Notes under the pieces: generated by a model | Seen by the model: the letters and a program-made list of their open reading frames with translations, nothing else | Told to the model about the DNA's origin: nothing | The model's database searches: none | Made by a program: the position numbers and the translations under genes | Shown here: piece after piece, positions 46,199 to 59,109 of the stretch | Layout: each line of letters opens with the position of its first letter | Numbering within the stretch: the stretch's first letter is position 1 | Origin: Pantoea vagans | GTDB taxonomy: Bacteria > Pseudomonadota > Gammaproteobacteria > Enterobacterales > Enterobacteriaceae | DNA length: 64,000 nt | Assembly (NCBI RefSeq): GCF_004792415.1 | Contig: NZ_CP038853.1 | Coordinates: 2,418,001 to 2,482,000 of the forward strand | Direction of reading: 5' to 3'

Positions 46199-46201
46199 AT
46201 G

Positions 46202-46222
46202 CCGCCGGGTAATGCCCGGCGG
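46202..46222. terminator. Hairpin between the convergent immunity and hcp genes
   Basis: CCGCCGGG (46202-46209) pairs with CCCGGCGG (46215-46222). The stem is GC-rich but lacks a clear T-run on either strand, so termination is only probable. Confidence 0.45.
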
Positions 46223-46234
46223 TTCATGCCATCG

Positions 46235-46720
46235 TTAAGTTCTTTCCTCCCAGCTATCAGTAAAGAGGATGTTACCATCACAGTACTTCCAGGTAATTTT
46301 TTCGTACATTAACGATACAGATTCCATATGATTAATATGCGACACCCCAGCCATTTTTGCGTTGGGCATACCGGGATTCACCGACACTACTATTACGCCC
46401 TCCAGCAGCATATTAAAATATTCTTCCTCCTGTCCAGCATCGTTGATTCGATACCATTTAAACTCGGCGCTTTTTAACGTATTCCCTCTTGATACCGCCT
46501 TATAAAGATAAGGGCTGGAGGAATCAAATTCTTTTTCAAAAGAGATCGGAGCGTGATTACGCTTCCCGGTAATTTTACCCGTAGTTGAATCATAAGGCAG
46601 ATTGACACCGTGCGAGAAGGCAATAACTTCGATACTCCCCTCCCTGCCCTTCACATCCACTGTACCGCGCACACTGGCGCCGCCATCATCTTTGAGCCAT
46701 AGATAAGCGGGTATTGGCAT
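46235..46720 (-). CDS. hcp: Hcp, T6SS tube protein
   Basis: A 161-residue Hcp1-type protein starting MPIPAYLWLKDDGGA, with IEVIAFSHGVNLPYD, FEKEFDSSSPYLYKAV, GNTLKSAEFKWYRI, and EKITWKYCDGNILFTDSW. Hexameric rings stack into the T6SS inner tube and can carry effectors. Start at 46720 follows AAGGAG; the open frame extends upstream without a site. It is convergent with the DUF2778 effector pair and far from the tss operon, so it is an orphan hcp. No VgrG or PAAR gene is nearby. Confidence 0.93.
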   Translation of the reverse strand: MPIPAYLWLKDDGGASVRGTVDVKGREGSIEVIAFSHGVNLPYDSTTGKITGKRNHAPISFEKEFDSSSPYLYKAVSRGNTLKSAEFKWYRINDAGQEEEYFNMLLEGVIVVSVNPGMPNAKMAGVSHINHMESVSLMYEKITWKYCDGNILFTDSWEERT

Positions 46721-47125
46721 AACAAACTCCTTTTTTATTAAGTACGCCATCATGCTACATCGGCATAAAAACCGGGAATAGATAAAGAATTCAATATCAG
46801 ACTCTTCTAAAGGAACTGCTGAAAATGAATAGGAATTTGCAAGGCTTCCAGCATGTTAAAACTGAGTAATATTAAGTTCAGAACTCGCAAAAATAGTGAC
46901 TTGCACCTTAACCATAAGGTGACAACGCTGCATATTATTGAAGGACATAAATAAGGCTGTCGCTATTAAATCGTGATGAGGTCAAATGAGAGTATTAATA
47001 ACAGTTCATTTAATAATGAGCACTGACACGTTACGGAAGGGTATTAACACGGTGTGTTGTTTAACAGCTGAGGGGAACAACGTCAATGAATGTTAACTGA
47101 CTTAACATGTACGATCAGCAGACAC
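46721..47125. other. Intergenic region between hcp and icd
   Basis: About 405 bases, AT-rich, holding the hcp promoter region. I searched it by eye for a repeat of the icd 3' end, the attachment site used by phage-like element e14 in E. coli, and saw none. No gene found. Confidence 0.5.
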
Positions 47126-47162
47126 AAAAAAGCCCGCATAGCGTTTAACGCTATGCGGGCTT
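47126..47162 (-). terminator. Terminator of icd
   Basis: AAGCCCGCATAGCG (47130-47143) is mirrored by CGCTATGCGGGCTT (47149-47162); the minus strand then runs into T residues. Very stable stem, just past the icd stop. Confidence 0.9.
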
Positions 47163-47169
47163 AAGCGAA

Positions 47170-48420
47170 TTACATATTTTCGATGATCGCGTCACCAAAC
47201 TCTGAACATTTCAGCAGTTTAGCGCCATCCATCAGGCGTTCGAAATCGTAAGTCACAGTTTTGTTAGCGATAGCGCCTTCAACACCTTTAACAATCAGGT
47301 CAGCCGCTTCGAACCACTCCAGATGACGCAGCATCATTTCTGCTGACAGAATCACTGAACCTGGGTTCACTTTATCCTGACCGGCATACTTAGGCGCAGT
47401 ACCGTGGGTTGCTTCGAACAGTGCACATTCGTCACCGATGTTAGCGCCTGGTGCGATACCGATACCGCCAACCTGCGCCGCCAGGGCGTCAGAGATATAG
47501 TCACCGTTCAGGTTCATACAGGCGATAACGTCATATTCTGCCGGACGCAGCAGGATCTGTTGCAGGAACGCATCAGCAATCACATCTTTAACGATGATCT
47601 CTTTGCCTGTGTTCGGGTTTTTGAACTTCATCCACGGGCCGCCGTCGATCAGTTCGCCGCCGAACTCGTCTTTCACTAACTGGTATCCCCAGTCTTTGAA
47701 AGAGCCTTCGGTGAACTTCATGATGTTGCCTTTGTGAACCAGGGTCAGTGAATCACGATCGTTGGTGATGGTGTATTCCACTGCCGCGCGCACCAGACGT
47801 TTGGTACCCGCTTCTGAACACGGCTTAACGCCGATACCGCACTGCTCAGGGAAGCGAATTTTCTTCACGCCCATCTCTTCGCGCAGGAACTTGATCACTT
47901 TGTCCGCTTCGGCAGAGCCCGCTTTCCACTCGATACCCGCATAGATATCTTCGGAGTTTTCACGGAAGATCACCATGTCGGTCTCTTCAGGGCGTTTAAC
48001 CGGGCTTGGCGTGCCTTTATAGTAACGTACCGGACGCAGGCAGACGTAGAGGTCAAGCTCCTGACGCAGTGCTACGTTCAGTGAACGAATACCGCCGCCG
48101 ACCGGGGTGGTCAGTGGGCCTTTGATAGCCACGCGATACTCTTTGATTAAGTCGAGCGTTTCCTGTGGCAGCCAGACGTCCTGACCGTAGAGTTCAACTG
48201 ACTTCTCACCGGTGTAAATCTCCATCCAGGAGATCTTACGCTCGCCGTTGTAGGCTTTCTTCACCGCCGCGTCGACGACTTTCAGCATCACCGGGGAAAC
48301 ATCAACACCGATACCGTCACCCTCAATGTAAGGAATGACCGGATTGTTTGGCACTGTAAGCTTGCCCTGATTCAGGGTGATTTTCTGACCTTCCGCCGGA
48401 ACTACTACTTTGCTTTCCAT
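47170..48420 (-). CDS. icd: Icd, NADP-dependent isocitrate dehydrogenase
   Basis: A 416-residue protein nearly identical to E. coli Icd. It has the substrate motif with Ser113 ([13 protein letters not shown]), the phosphorylation site of AceK, and the signature [19 protein letters not shown]. It oxidises isocitrate to 2-oxoglutarate and CO2 in the TCA cycle with NADP+. The C-terminus ([12 protein letters not shown]) is intact, so any past integration at this site has left a functional gene. Divergent from rluE. Confidence 0.97.
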   Translation of the reverse strand: MESKVVVPAEGQKITLNQGKLTVPNNPVIPYIEGDGIGVDVSPVMLKVVDAAVKKAYNGERKISWMEIYTGEKSVELYGQDVWLPQETLDLIKEYRVAIKGPLTTPVGGGIRSLNVALRQELDLYVCLRPVRYYKGTPSPVKRPEETDMVIFRENSEDIYAGIEWKAGSAEADKVIKFLREEMGVKKIRFPEQCGIGVKPCSEAGTKRLVRAAVEYTITNDRDSLTLVHKGNIMKFTEGSFKDWGYQLVKDEFGGELIDGGPWMKFKNPNTGKEIIVKDVIADAFLQQILLRPAEYDVIACMNLNGDYISDALAAQVGGIGIAPGANIGDECALFEATHGTAPKYAGQDKVNPGSVILSAEMMLRHLEWFEAADLIVKGVEGAIANKTVTYDFERLMDGAKLLKCSEFGDAIIENM

Positions 48421-48545
48421 TAACCTCTCCTGGGCGTTTGTTAATGATTTGTAAGATGCGCGTCAATACTACTTGAATATTTCCGTCACGCCAATCACCG
48501 CAATTTCACGTTATAATGCGCCGAATGTTTCTGACTGCAAAGCCC

Positions 48546-49187
48546 ATGCGAAAAACAACTCAACGAATTCACCAGGATAAACGATTCAGCCGCCCGACGC
48601 GTGATGCGCGACGTGCCCCTGCCCGCCCTGCTGCTCCACGACGTGTCATTCTGTTTAACAAACCGTTCGACGTTTTGCCGCAATTCACCGATGAAGCGGG
48701 CCGCCGCACCCTGAAAGATTTTGTCAGCGTCGCAGACGTTTATGCCGCGGGCCGCCTTGACCGTGACAGCGAAGGCCTGATGGTACTGACCAACGACGGT
48801 GCTCTGCAGGCCGCGCTGACGCAGCCCGGCAAACGTACCGGCAAGGTCTATTATGTGCAGGTGGAAGGCGAGCCACAGGAGGCGGATCTTCAGCCTCTGC
48901 GGGATGGGGTTAATCTGAAAGATGGTATGACGCTGCCCGCTGGCGTGGAAAAAGTGGCAGAGCCTCAGTGGCTTTGGCCGCGTCAGCCGCCAATCCGCGA
49001 GCGCAAAAATATCCCGACGCAGTGGCTTAAAGTCACACTGTATGAAGGCCGCAATCGTCAGGTGCGCCGCATGACAGCCCATATTGGCTTTCCCACCTTA
49101 CGATTAATTCGCTACGCCATGGGGAGCTATTCGCTCGACGATCTGGCTCCGGGTACATGGCGTGAAATCAGCGAGAGCCTCACCTGA
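48546..49187 (+). CDS. rluE: RluE, 23S rRNA pseudouridine(2457) synthase
   Basis: A 213-residue RsuA-family pseudouridine synthase. The catalytic motif is [19 protein letters not shown], with [20 protein letters not shown] near the end. No S4 domain, as expected for RluE. The ATG at 48546 is preferred: a TATAAT box at 48512-48517 puts the transcript start downstream of the other candidate ATG at 48516. The N-terminal 40 residues are basic and poorly conserved, typical of the family. Confidence 0.9.
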   Translation: MRKTTQRIHQDKRFSRPTRDARRAPARPAAPRRVILFNKPFDVLPQFTDEAGRRTLKDFVSVADVYAAGRLDRDSEGLMVLTNDGALQAALTQPGKRTGKVYYVQVEGEPQEADLQPLRDGVNLKDGMTLPAGVEKVAEPQWLWPRQPPIRERKNIPTQWLKVTLYEGRNRQVRRMTAHIGFPTLRLIRYAMGSYSLDDLAPGTWREISESLT

Positions 49188-49231
49188 AAACCGATTTTTT
49201 ATAACCTCAGGTTAACAATTGCGGAGAAGTG

Positions 49232-49705
49232 ATGTTTAAACCTCATGTTACTGTCGCCTGTCTGGTTCAGGCCGAAGGTGAATTGCTGGTGGTGGAAGAA
49301 ACGATTAACGGTCGTGCCACCTGGAACCAGCCTGCCGGACATCTCGAAGCGGATGAAACGCTGCTGGAAGCTGCCGAACGCGAACTCTATGAAGAGACCG
49401 GCATTGCGGCGTCGATGCACTATTTCATCGGGATAAACCAGTGGATCGCGCCCGATAGTACGCCTTTTGTGCGTTTTCTGTTTGGTGTGGATCTGGCGGA
49501 AAAAGCGCCAACCCAGCCGCAGGACAGCGACATCGATTGCTGCTGGTGGCTGCCGCCAGCGCAGATTCTCACTGCATCTAACCTGCGTTCGCCACTGGTC
49601 GCGGAAAGTGTACGCCTCTGGCAACAGGGCACGCGCTATCCGCTACATCTGGTCAGCCCGTTCCAGTGGCCGTTTCACGAGGGTGCGCGCCTGCCTTCTG
49701 CATGA
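49232..49705 (+). CDS. nudJ: NudJ (YmfB), Nudix phosphatase
   Basis: A 157-residue Nudix hydrolase. The Nudix box [20 protein letters not shown] continues into TGI. Orthologous to E. coli NudJ, which removes phosphate from HMP-pyrophosphate, thiamine-PP and nucleotides. The start [10 protein letters not shown] at 49232 follows GGAG; a GTG one codon upstream is less likely. It stands between rluE and mnmA as in E. coli. Confidence 0.94.
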   Translation: MFKPHVTVACLVQAEGELLVVEETINGRATWNQPAGHLEADETLLEAAERELYEETGIAASMHYFIGINQWIAPDSTPFVRFLFGVDLAEKAPTQPQDSDIDCCWWLPPAQILTASNLRSPLVAESVRLWQQGTRYPLHLVSPFQWPFHEGARLPSA

Positions 49706-49747
49706 TAGAATGCGCCGCCTGTTTTTTTATCGTAATGCGAGCGTGTC

Positions 49748-50860
49748 ATGTCTGACAACAGCCAGAAAAAAGTGATCGTCGGTATGTCCGGCGGCGTCGA
49801 TTCTTCCGTTTCCGCCTGGTTACTGCAGCAGCAGGGCTACCAGGTTGAAGGCCTGTTCATGAAGAACTGGGAGGAGGACGATGGCGAGGAGTATTGTACC
49901 GCCGCGGACGATCTGGCGGATGCGCAGGCTGTGTGCGACAAGCTCGGTATGAAGCTGCATAAAGTTAACTTTGCCGCAGAATACTGGGATAACGTCTTTG
50001 AGCATTTCCTCGAAGAGTACAAAGCGGGCCGCACGCCGAACCCCGATATCCTCTGCAATAAAGAGATCAAATTCAAAGCGTTCCTGGAGTTCGCAGCGGA
50101 AGACCTGGGCGCAGATTTCATCGCCACGGGTCACTACGTGCGCCGCAAGGACGTCGATGGTCAGAGCCAGCTGTTACGCGGACTGGATGGTAACAAAGAC
50201 CAGAGCTACTTCCTCTATACCCTGAGCCACGAGCAGATTGCTCAGAGCCTGTTCCCGGTCGGCGAGCTGGAAAAACCGGAAGTGCGCCGCATTGCGGAAC
50301 AGCTGGACCTGATCACCGCGAAGAAAAAAGACTCGACCGGCATCTGCTTTATCGGCGAGCGCAAATTCCGCGACTTCCTTGCGCGCTATCTCCCGGCTCA
50401 GCCTGGCGAAATAGAAACCACGGAAGGCCAGATCGTCGGTGAACATCAGGGGCTGATGTACCATACTCTGGGACAGCGTAAAGGTCTCGGTATCGGCGGC
50501 CTGAAAGAGAGCAAAGATGATCCCTGGTATGTGGTTGACAAAGATGTGGCGCGTAACCGTCTGATCGTCGCCCAGGGCGGCGATCATCCGCGTCTGATGT
50601 CCATTGGCCTGATTGCGCAGCAGCTGCACTGGGTTAATCGTCAGCCGATTACTGCCCCACTACGCTGCACTGTGAAAACCCGCTATCGTCAGACCGACAT
50701 TCCCTGTGAGATTATTCCGCAGGGCGACGATCGGATTGAGGTGCGCTTTGACGAGCCGGTGGCTGCGGTCACGCCAGGTCAGTCTGCGGTCTTTTACCTT
50801 GGCGATGTCTGCCTCGGTGGCGGTATTATCGAACAGCGCCTGCCGTTAGTGGCGGAGTAA
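49748..50860 (+). CDS. mnmA: MnmA, tRNA 2-thiouridylase
   Basis: A 370-residue protein with PP-loop [13 protein letters not shown] (12-24) and catalytic cysteines Cys103 and Cys200 (LCNKEIKF and TGICFIG). It thiolates U34 of tRNA-Lys, -Glu and -Gln using sulfur from IscS through the Tus relay. Normal length. Followed by hflD after 42 bases. Confidence 0.97.
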   Translation: MSDNSQKKVIVGMSGGVDSSVSAWLLQQQGYQVEGLFMKNWEEDDGEEYCTAADDLADAQAVCDKLGMKLHKVNFAAEYWDNVFEHFLEEYKAGRTPNPDILCNKEIKFKAFLEFAAEDLGADFIATGHYVRRKDVDGQSQLLRGLDGNKDQSYFLYTLSHEQIAQSLFPVGELEKPEVRRIAEQLDLITAKKKDSTGICFIGERKFRDFLARYLPAQPGEIETTEGQIVGEHQGLMYHTLGQRKGLGIGGLKESKDDPWYVVDKDVARNRLIVAQGGDHPRLMSIGLIAQQLHWVNRQPITAPLRCTVKTRYRQTDIPCEIIPQGDDRIEVRFDEPVAAVTPGQSAVFYLGDVCLGGGIIEQRLPLVAE

Positions 50861-50902
50861 TCGGGCTTAGCCCGCGTTGATGACGCGTAAACAGGAGTAA
50901 CC

Positions 50903-52959
<2,057 letters not shown>

Positions 52960-52966
52960 TGCCCGC

Positions 52967-52992
52967 CGCAGACCGGCCCAGTCCGGTCTGCG
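52967..52992 (+). terminator. Hairpin after purB
   Basis: CGCAGACCGG (52967-52976) pairs with CCGGTCTGCG (52983-52992). No strong T-run follows, so termination may be partial; the 3' arm abuts the predicted PhoP box. Confidence 0.5.
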
Positions 52993-53025
52993 TTAACATC
53001 TTGTTTAATACATTTCGCGTATACT
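52991..53025 (+). promoter_or_regulatory. PhoP box and minus-10 of the phoPQ promoter
   Basis: CGTTAA, five bases, TGTTTA (52991-53007), close to the PhoP direct-repeat consensus, then exactly 12 bases to a TATACT minus-10 (53020-53025). That spacing equals that of the autoregulated E. coli phoP promoter. Confidence 0.6.
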
Positions 53026-53063
53026 TTCTGCAGGTTGACTCAAACAGAGTGTAAGGAATTTCT

Positions 53064-53732
53064 ATGCGTGTTCTGGTTGTTGAAGACAATGCCCTGCTGC
53101 GCCATCATCTCGCCGTCCAGTTACGTGACATGGGCCATCAGGTCGATGCCGCCGAAGACGCCAAAGAAGCCGACTATTTTCTCCGCGAACATCTGCCCGA
53201 TATCGCGCTGGTGGATCTCGGCCTGCCGGATGAAGATGGCATGTCGCTGATTCGCCGCTGGCGCAGTGATGCCGTGCGTCAGCCGATTCTGGTGCTGACC
53301 GCCCGTGAGGGCTGGCAGGCGAAAGTCGAAGCGCTGGAAGCGGGTGCGGATGATTACGTCACCAAGCCGTTTCATATTGAAGAGGTCGCGGCACGCCTGC
53401 AGGCGCTGATGCGCCGCAACAGCGGTCATGCGTCGCAAATCATCGATATGGCCCCGTTTCAGGTCGATCTCTCACGCCGTGAGCTGACGGTAAATGAAGA
53501 GCCGGTGAAGCTCACCGCCTTTGAGTACACCATTGTCGAGACGCTTATCCGTAACGCCGGCAAAGTGGTCAGTAAAGACTCGCTGATGCTGCAGCTCTAT
53601 CCTGACGCTGAACTGCGCGAAAGCCACACCATCGACGTTCTGATGGGGCGTCTGCGCAAAAAGATTCTGGCGTTGCACCCGACTGACGTTATCGCCACCG
53701 TACGTGGCCAGGGTTACCGCTTTGATCTCTGA
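53064..53732 (+). CDS. phoP: PhoP, response regulator
   Basis: A 222-residue OmpR-family regulator: receiver domain with phospho-acceptor Asp51 ([11 protein letters not shown]), Lys in VTKPFH, and a C-terminal winged helix ending [10 protein letters not shown]. Phosphorylated by PhoQ under low Mg2+, acid or cationic peptides. Start at 53064 after AAGGA. phoQ begins 2 bases after its stop. Confidence 0.97.
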   Translation: MRVLVVEDNALLRHHLAVQLRDMGHQVDAAEDAKEADYFLREHLPDIALVDLGLPDEDGMSLIRRWRSDAVRQPILVLTAREGWQAKVEALEAGADDYVTKPFHIEEVAARLQALMRRNSGHASQIIDMAPFQVDLSRRELTVNEEPVKLTAFEYTIVETLIRNAGKVVSKDSLMLQLYPDAELRESHTIDVLMGRLRKKILALHPTDVIATVRGQGYRFDL

Positions 53733-53734
53733 CC

Positions 53735-55195
53735 ATGTCCTGGTTTAATCGTTACCGCCCTATTTCGCTGCGCGCCCGCTTTCTGCTGGCCTCCGCAGCG
53801 ATAGTCCTGTTCCTCTCACTCTCTTACGGCATGGTCGCAGTCATTGGCTATGTGGTGAGTTTCGATAAAAATACCTACCGGGTGATGCGCGGCGAGAGCA
53901 ATCTGTTCTTTACGCTGGCGCAGTGGCATGACAACAAGCTCACCATCGCGCAGCCGGAACGCATGACGCTGAACTTTCCGACGCTGGTCTTCATCTACGA
54001 TGAGCACGGCAAGCTTCTGTGGCAGCAACGCGACGTGCCGGATATTCGCAAAAAGATCCGCCGCGAATGGCTGCTGAAGCCCGACTTCTACGAGATCGAT
54101 ACCAGCAATCGCACCAGCATGGTCGCGATGGGCAATAATCTCAATGCCAAGCAACGGCTTAATGACTGGGACACCGACAGTAACGACACCTTTACCCACT
54201 CGGTGGCCGTTAACCGTTACGATGCCACGACGAACCTGCCCGCGCTCACCATCGTGGTGGTCGACTCTATTCCGCAGGAGTTGCAGCACTCTGATGTGGT
54301 CTGGTCGTGGTTCAGCTATGTGCTGGCGGCTAACCTGATACTGATTATTCCGCTGCTGTGGCTGGCGGCGCACTGGAGTCTGCGGCCAATTGGTGCGCTG
54401 ACACAGCAGGTGCGCGAACTGGAGACCAGTCAGCGTGAGAATCTGGCGGATAATCCGCCGCAGGAGTTGCGCAGTCTGGTGCGCAACCTCAATCTGCTGC
54501 TGACCAATGAACGGCAGCGCTACACCCGCTATCGCACCACCCTTTCGGATCTGACCCACAGCCTGAAAACGCCGCTGGCCGTGTTGCAGAGCACCCTGCG
54601 ATCGCTGCGCAATGGCAAAGAGCTGACGGTGGAACAGGCGGAGCCGGTGATGCTGGAGCAGATCAGTCGTATTTCACAGCAGGTGGGATACTACCTGCAT
54701 CGCGCCAGTATGCAGGCCGATCACAATCCGCTGCAGCGCGATCTCCATTCCGTTTCCGGTCTGCTCGACAGTCTCTGCTCGGCACTGAATAAAGTTTATC
54801 AGCGCAAAGGCGTGGCGATAACGCTGGATATCTCACCGGAGCTGACCTTTGTGGGCGACCAGAATGACTTTATGGAAGTGCTGGGTAACGTACTCGATAA
54901 CGCCTGCAAGTACTGCCTGGAATTTATCGAAGTCAGTGCTTATCAGAGCGAAAAGGCGCTGCATCTCTATATCGACGACGATGGCCCGGGTATTCCTGAG
55001 AGCAAGCGCGATTTAGTATTTGTGCGGGGGCAGCGCGCCGATACGCTGCGTCCGGGCCAGGGATTAGGTCTGGCGGTGGTGCGCGATATTCTGGAACAGT
55101 ATGAGGGTAACGTCATCGCCACCAGCAGTGCGCTTGGCGGAGCACGTATGGAAGTGGTTTTTCAGCGCCAGGAAGTCGAACATCGTCGTGAGTAG
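53735..55195 (+). CDS. phoQ: PhoQ, Mg2+/antimicrobial-peptide sensor kinase
   Basis: A 486-residue sensor kinase with two membrane segments (about 15-38 and 190-213), a periplasmic PAS-like sensor between them, HAMP, phospho-accepting His275 in [16 protein letters not shown], and a C-terminal ATPase domain ([28 protein letters not shown]). Controls PhoP. The kinase motifs are intact. Confidence 0.96.
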   Translation: MSWFNRYRPISLRARFLLASAAIVLFLSLSYGMVAVIGYVVSFDKNTYRVMRGESNLFFTLAQWHDNKLTIAQPERMTLNFPTLVFIYDEHGKLLWQQRDVPDIRKKIRREWLLKPDFYEIDTSNRTSMVAMGNNLNAKQRLNDWDTDSNDTFTHSVAVNRYDATTNLPALTIVVVDSIPQELQHSDVVWSWFSYVLAANLILIIPLLWLAAHWSLRPIGALTQQVRELETSQRENLADNPPQELRSLVRNLNLLLTNERQRYTRYRTTLSDLTHSLKTPLAVLQSTLRSLRNGKELTVEQAEPVMLEQISRISQQVGYYLHRASMQADHNPLQRDLHSVSGLLDSLCSALNKVYQRKGVAITLDISPELTFVGDQNDFMEVLGNVLDNACKYCLEFIEVSAYQSEKALHLYIDDDGPGIPESKRDLVFVRGQRADTLRPGQGLGLAVVRDILEQYEGNVIATSSALGGARMEVVFQRQEVEHRRE

Positions 55196-55252
55196 AAAAC
55201 CGTCCGGGCTGTTATACTAGCTGGCATTTACAGCCCTAAGCGGAACCCTTGT

Positions 55253-56377
55253 ATGGACTATCAGCTCGATATTAACTGGCCCGATTTTATTCAGCGCTAC
55301 TGGCAGAAACGCCCGGTCGTGCTGAAGCGTGGTTTTAAAAACTTCGTTGATCCCCTTTCACCGGATGAACTGGCCGGACTGGCAATGGAAAACGAGGTGG
55401 ACAGCCGCCTGGTCAGCCATCAGGACGGCAAATGGCAGGTCAGCCACGGCCCGTTTGAGAGCTATGATCACCTGGGAGAGAACAACTGGTCGCTGCTGGT
55501 CCAGGCGGTCAATCACTGGCATGAACCCTCTGCCGCGCTGATGCGCCCTTTCCGCTTCCTGCCTGACTGGCGTGTCGATGACCTGATGGTGTCGTTTGCC
55601 GTGCCTGGCGGCGGCGTCGGTCCCCATTTTGATCAGTATGATGTCTTCATTATTCAGGGTACGGGCCGCCGTCGCTGGCGCGTCGGTGAAAAAGTGGCGC
55701 TGAAGCAGCACTGCCCGCATCCGGACCTGCTGCAGGTTGAACCCTTCGATGCCATCATCGATGAAGAGCTGGAGCCGGGCGATATTCTCTACATTCCGCC
55801 AGGATTCCCGCATGAAGGCTACTCGCTGGAAAACGCCCTGAACTACTCCGTTGGTTTCCGCGCCCCCAGCGGTCGTGAGTTAATCAGCGGCTTCGCCGAC
55901 TACGCCCTGGCCAATGAGCTGGGCAGCCTGCGCTTCAGCGATCCGGATGTACCTGCACGCGATTGCCCGTCACAGATCCTGCCGCAGGAGATTGAAGGCG
56001 TGCGCCAGCTGATGCTGGATGTGGTCAATCAGCCGGAGCAGTTTGAGCAGTGGTTCGGCGAATTCATTTCGCAGTCACGCCACGAACTCGACGTCGCGCC
56101 GCCGGAACCACCTTATCAGCCTGATGAAATTTATGATGCGCTGCAACAGGGCGATGCCCTGAGCCGGCTGGGTGGCCTGCGTGTCCTGACGATTGGTGAT
56201 GCTGTTTATATCAATGGTGAGCGGGTTGAGTGTTCACGCCCCGATGTGATGGCGGTTCTGGCGAATCACTATCGCATCACGCTCGACGACTTGGGTGATG
56301 CGCTGGATGATCCGGCCGTGCTGGCGCAGATCGCCGGTCTGGTAAATGCTGGTTACTGGTACTTCGGCGAGGAATAA
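55253..56377 (+). CDS. roxA: RoxA (YcfD), ribosomal protein L16 arginine hydroxylase
   Basis: A 374-residue JmjC-type 2-oxoglutarate/Fe(II) oxygenase. Metal motif PHFDQYDVF has His125 and Asp127, and the third ligand lies in FPHEGYSLENALN. It hydroxylates Arg81 of ribosomal protein L16. Matches E. coli RoxA in length and order. Convergent with pepT. Confidence 0.94.
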   Translation: MDYQLDINWPDFIQRYWQKRPVVLKRGFKNFVDPLSPDELAGLAMENEVDSRLVSHQDGKWQVSHGPFESYDHLGENNWSLLVQAVNHWHEPSAALMRPFRFLPDWRVDDLMVSFAVPGGGVGPHFDQYDVFIIQGTGRRRWRVGEKVALKQHCPHPDLLQVEPFDAIIDEELEPGDILYIPPGFPHEGYSLENALNYSVGFRAPSGRELISGFADYALANELGSLRFSDPDVPARDCPSQILPQEIEGVRQLMLDVVNQPEQFEQWFGEFISQSRHELDVAPPEPPYQPDEIYDALQQGDALSRLGGLRVLTIGDAVYINGERVECSRPDVMAVLANHYRITLDDLGDALDDPAVLAQIAGLVNAGYWYFGEE

Positions 56378-56412
56378 CCCGCAGCGCGGAACCGTGCGCT
56401 GCGGCTGAAACA

Positions 56413-56447
56413 GGCTCTCTGGCTTTTACTGGCAGAGAGCCTTTTTT
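56413..56447 (+). terminator. Terminator between roxA and pepT
   Basis: GGCTCTCTG (56413-56421) with CAGAGAGCC (56433-56441), then six T. Placed for roxA; the stem may also act on the convergent pepT transcript. Confidence 0.82.
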
Positions 56448-56450
56448 CAT

Positions 56451-57680
56451 TTAATCCTTCTTCTGTGCTGCCAGTTCAGAAAGACGCACAATCACTTCCA
56501 CTGATTTCGCCATGATATTCAGCGACGCGAACTCATGCTTGCCATGATAGTTATAGCCCCCGGTAAAAATGTTCGGGCAAGGCAACCCTTTCCACGACAG
56601 TGACGACCCATCGGTGCCGCCACGAATCGGTTTCACTACAGGTTCAATGCCGCAGTCACGCATCGCCTGCAAAGCCAGATCAATGATATGCGGGAACGGC
56701 TCGACTTTTTCACGCATGTTGCGATAGCTGTTGGTGATCTCAACCGTGACCGAACAATCCGGGTGCAGGGTTTTGTTGATCTCCGCGGCAATCTGCAGCA
56801 GCGTCTGTTTACGCTGTTCAAAACTCTCTGTTTCGAAGTCACGAATGATATAGAGCATCTCGGCGTGCTCGACGCTGCCTTTGATCTGGTGCAGATGGTA
56901 GAAGCCCTGATAGCCGTCGGTGTACTGCGGTTTTTCTTTGACCGGGACCGCGGCATGAAACTGGTTAGCCAGCTCCAGCGCATTGACCATCACGCCTTTG
57001 GCGGAGCCTGGATGCACGTTGTTACCGACGATTTTGACCGTAGCCGAGGCGGCATTGAAGTTCTCATACTCAAACTCGCCCAGGTCGCTGCCATCAATGG
57101 TGTAGGCCCAGTCGGCGGCAAACGCCTCCACATCAAAGTGAGAGGTGCCGCGACCGATCTCTTCATCGGGCGTGAAGGCGACGCGGATCGCACCGTGTGG
57201 CGTATCGCTGCCAGCCAGCTGCGCCATTGCCGTCATGATCTCGGCGATACCCGCTTTATCATCCGCGCCCAGCAGGGTTTTGCCATCGGTGGTAATCAGC
57301 GTATGCCCAATCAGCTTGTGCAGCACCGGGAACATCACCGGTGACAGAACCTCGTTGCCATTACCCAGCGCAATGTCGCCACCGCGATAATCTTCGATGA
57401 TCTGCGGATTCACATGTTTCGCTGTGAAATCAGGCGACGTATCCATGTGGGAGATGAAACCGATAACTGGCGTCGGCCAGTCAACATTGGCGGGCAGCGT
57501 GCCCATGACGCAACAGTGATCGCTCAGGGTGACATCAACAAAACCCAGGGCCAGCAGCTCCTCCTGCAGCTGACGCGCCAGCGTCCACTGCCCTTCACTG
57601 CTGGGCACCTGGCGCGCCTGCGGCTTAGCCTGTGTCTCAACTGCCACATAACTTAAAAAGCGCTCAAGTAACTGTTCCAT
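56451..57680 (-). CDS. pepT: PepT, tripeptide aminopeptidase
   Basis: A 409-residue M20 zinc peptidase. Metal motifs [32 protein letters not shown] (catalytic glutamate) and [13 protein letters not shown]. It removes N-terminal residues from tripeptides in the cytoplasm. Full length. Divergent from potA. Confidence 0.96.
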   Translation of the reverse strand: MEQLLERFLSYVAVETQAKPQARQVPSSEGQWTLARQLQEELLALGFVDVTLSDHCCVMGTLPANVDWPTPVIGFISHMDTSPDFTAKHVNPQIIEDYRGGDIALGNGNEVLSPVMFPVLHKLIGHTLITTDGKTLLGADDKAGIAEIMTAMAQLAGSDTPHGAIRVAFTPDEEIGRGTSHFDVEAFAADWAYTIDGSDLGEFEYENFNAASATVKIVGNNVHPGSAKGVMVNALELANQFHAAVPVKEKPQYTDGYQGFYHLHQIKGSVEHAEMLYIIRDFETESFEQRKQTLLQIAAEINKTLHPDCSVTVEITNSYRNMREKVEPFPHIIDLALQAMRDCGIEPVVKPIRGGTDGSSLSWKGLPCPNIFTGGYNYHGKHEFASLNIMAKSVEVIVRLSELAAQKKD

Positions 57681-57993
57681 ATCCCATCCTTTAAAAGTGC
57701 CGTCCGGTATTATTCACAGACCCGCCGGTCACAACGTTGCGTAAAATCATTCGCAGACAGGTTAGCGCTGTCAGTGACCTTTGTGAAAGTAATAAGCCCG
57801 AAAAAAACGCCTGATTACGTGATTGTTGCGGCAAACCTCGCAATGTTGTTAACAGCCGGTCAAATTGCCGCGGCCAGGCGGGCAAAACATGGCAATGCCT
57901 TATTTTTCAGGTATCATCCGCCCCTCTTTGCTGGCTGGCTGCGCTGAGCGGCTATGCTCTAACCTGTTCGACCTTAGACAGACTGAGACTAAA
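57681..57993. other. Divergent promoter region of pepT and potA
   Basis: About 313 bases between divergent genes. No additional gene; an in-frame extension of potA to 57865 lacks a good ribosome site. No operator sequence was recognised. Confidence 0.5.
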
Positions 57994-59109
57994 ATGACGC
58001 AAACACGCGCACAGCAGGCGCTGGTTACGCTTTCTGGCATCAGTAAAGCTTTTGATGGTAAGACCATCATTGATGATTTTAACCTGACCATCCATCACGG
58101 TGAGTTCATCACTCTGCTCGGCCCGTCGGGCTGTGGCAAAACCACTATTCTGCGCCTGATTGCCGGGCTGGAAGCGGCAGATCGCGGCCGTATTTCGCTC
58201 GATGACCAGGACATTACTGATACGCCGGCCGAACACCGTCACGTCAATACCGTGTTTCAGAGCTATGCGCTATTCCCGCATATGACGGTATTTGAAAACG
58301 TCGCCTTTGGCCTGCGGATGCAGAAAACCCCGGCGGCGGAGATAACGACCAGAGTCAATGACGCGCTGGCAATGGTGCAGCTGGAAAGCTTTGCCGATCG
58401 CCGCCCGCATCAGCTCTCTGGCGGCCAGCAACAGCGTGTGGCGATTGCCCGCGCGGTAGTCAATCGTCCTGAAGTGCTGCTGCTGGACGAATCCCTCTCG
58501 GCGCTGGACTATAAGCTGCGCCGCCAGATGCAGAACGAGCTGAAAGCCCTGCAGCGTAAGCTCGGCATTACTTTTGTCTTTGTCACCCACGATCAGGAAG
58601 AGGCGCTGACCATGTCCGATCGCATCGTGGTCATGCGCGACGGCAAGGTCGTGCAGGACGGTACGCCACGCGAAATCTACGAAGAGCCCGAAAACCTGTT
58701 TGTTGCCCGCTTTATCGGCGAAATTAATGTCTTTGATGCTGAAGTGCTCGCCAGCGACCGCGCGCCAGACGTGCGTGCCCGGGTCGAGGGACGCGAGTGC
58801 GAGATCCACTGTACGTTTCCGGTCAGCGTGGGTGACCGGCTTCATGTGCTGCTGCGTCCGGAAGATCTGCGGGTGCAGGAGATCCACGGTGACAGCGCAT
58901 CAGATGGCCTGATTGGCTATGTGCGCGAACGTAACTACAAAGGCATGACGCTGGAGTCTGCAGTAGAGCTGGAGAACGGTAAGCTGGTTACAGTCAGCGA
59001 GTTCTTCAATGAGGATGACCCGGATGTTGATCACTCGCTTAATCAGAAGATGGCCGTGAGCTGGGTGCCAGGATGGGAGGTGGTACTGCCCTATGAAGCG
59101 GATGCGTAA
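57994..59109 (+). CDS. potA: PotA, spermidine/putrescine ABC transporter ATPase
   Basis: A 371-residue ABC ATPase: Walker [10 protein letters not shown], signature [14 protein letters not shown], Walker [13 protein letters not shown], and a C-terminal TOBE-like regulatory domain ending [15 protein letters not shown]. It powers PotBC import of spermidine and putrescine. The ATG at 57994 fits the family start (MTQTRAQQ); the frame extends upstream as non-conserved sequence. Overlaps potB by 17 bases. Confidence 0.96.
   Translation: MTQTRAQQALVTLSGISKAFDGKTIIDDFNLTIHHGEFITLLGPSGCGKTTILRLIAGLEAADRGRISLDDQDITDTPAEHRHVNTVFQSYALFPHMTVFENVAFGLRMQKTPAAEITTRVNDALAMVQLESFADRRPHQLSGGQQQRVAIARAVVNRPEVLLLDESLSALDYKLRRQMQNELKALQRKLGITFVFVTHDQEEALTMSDRIVVMRDGKVVQDGTPREIYEEPENLFVARFIGEINVFDAEVLASDRAPDVRARVEGRECEIHCTFPVSVGDRLHVLLRPEDLRVQEIHGDSASDGLIGYVRERNYKGMTLESAVELENGKLVTVSEFFNEDDPDVDHSLNQKMAVSWVPGWEVVLPYEADA

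Noticed and set aside
46721..47169. Possible prophage attachment repeat at the icd 3' end
   Set aside because: icd is a known integration site in E. coli, but no copy of its 3' end, no integrase and no phage gene were seen in the window.
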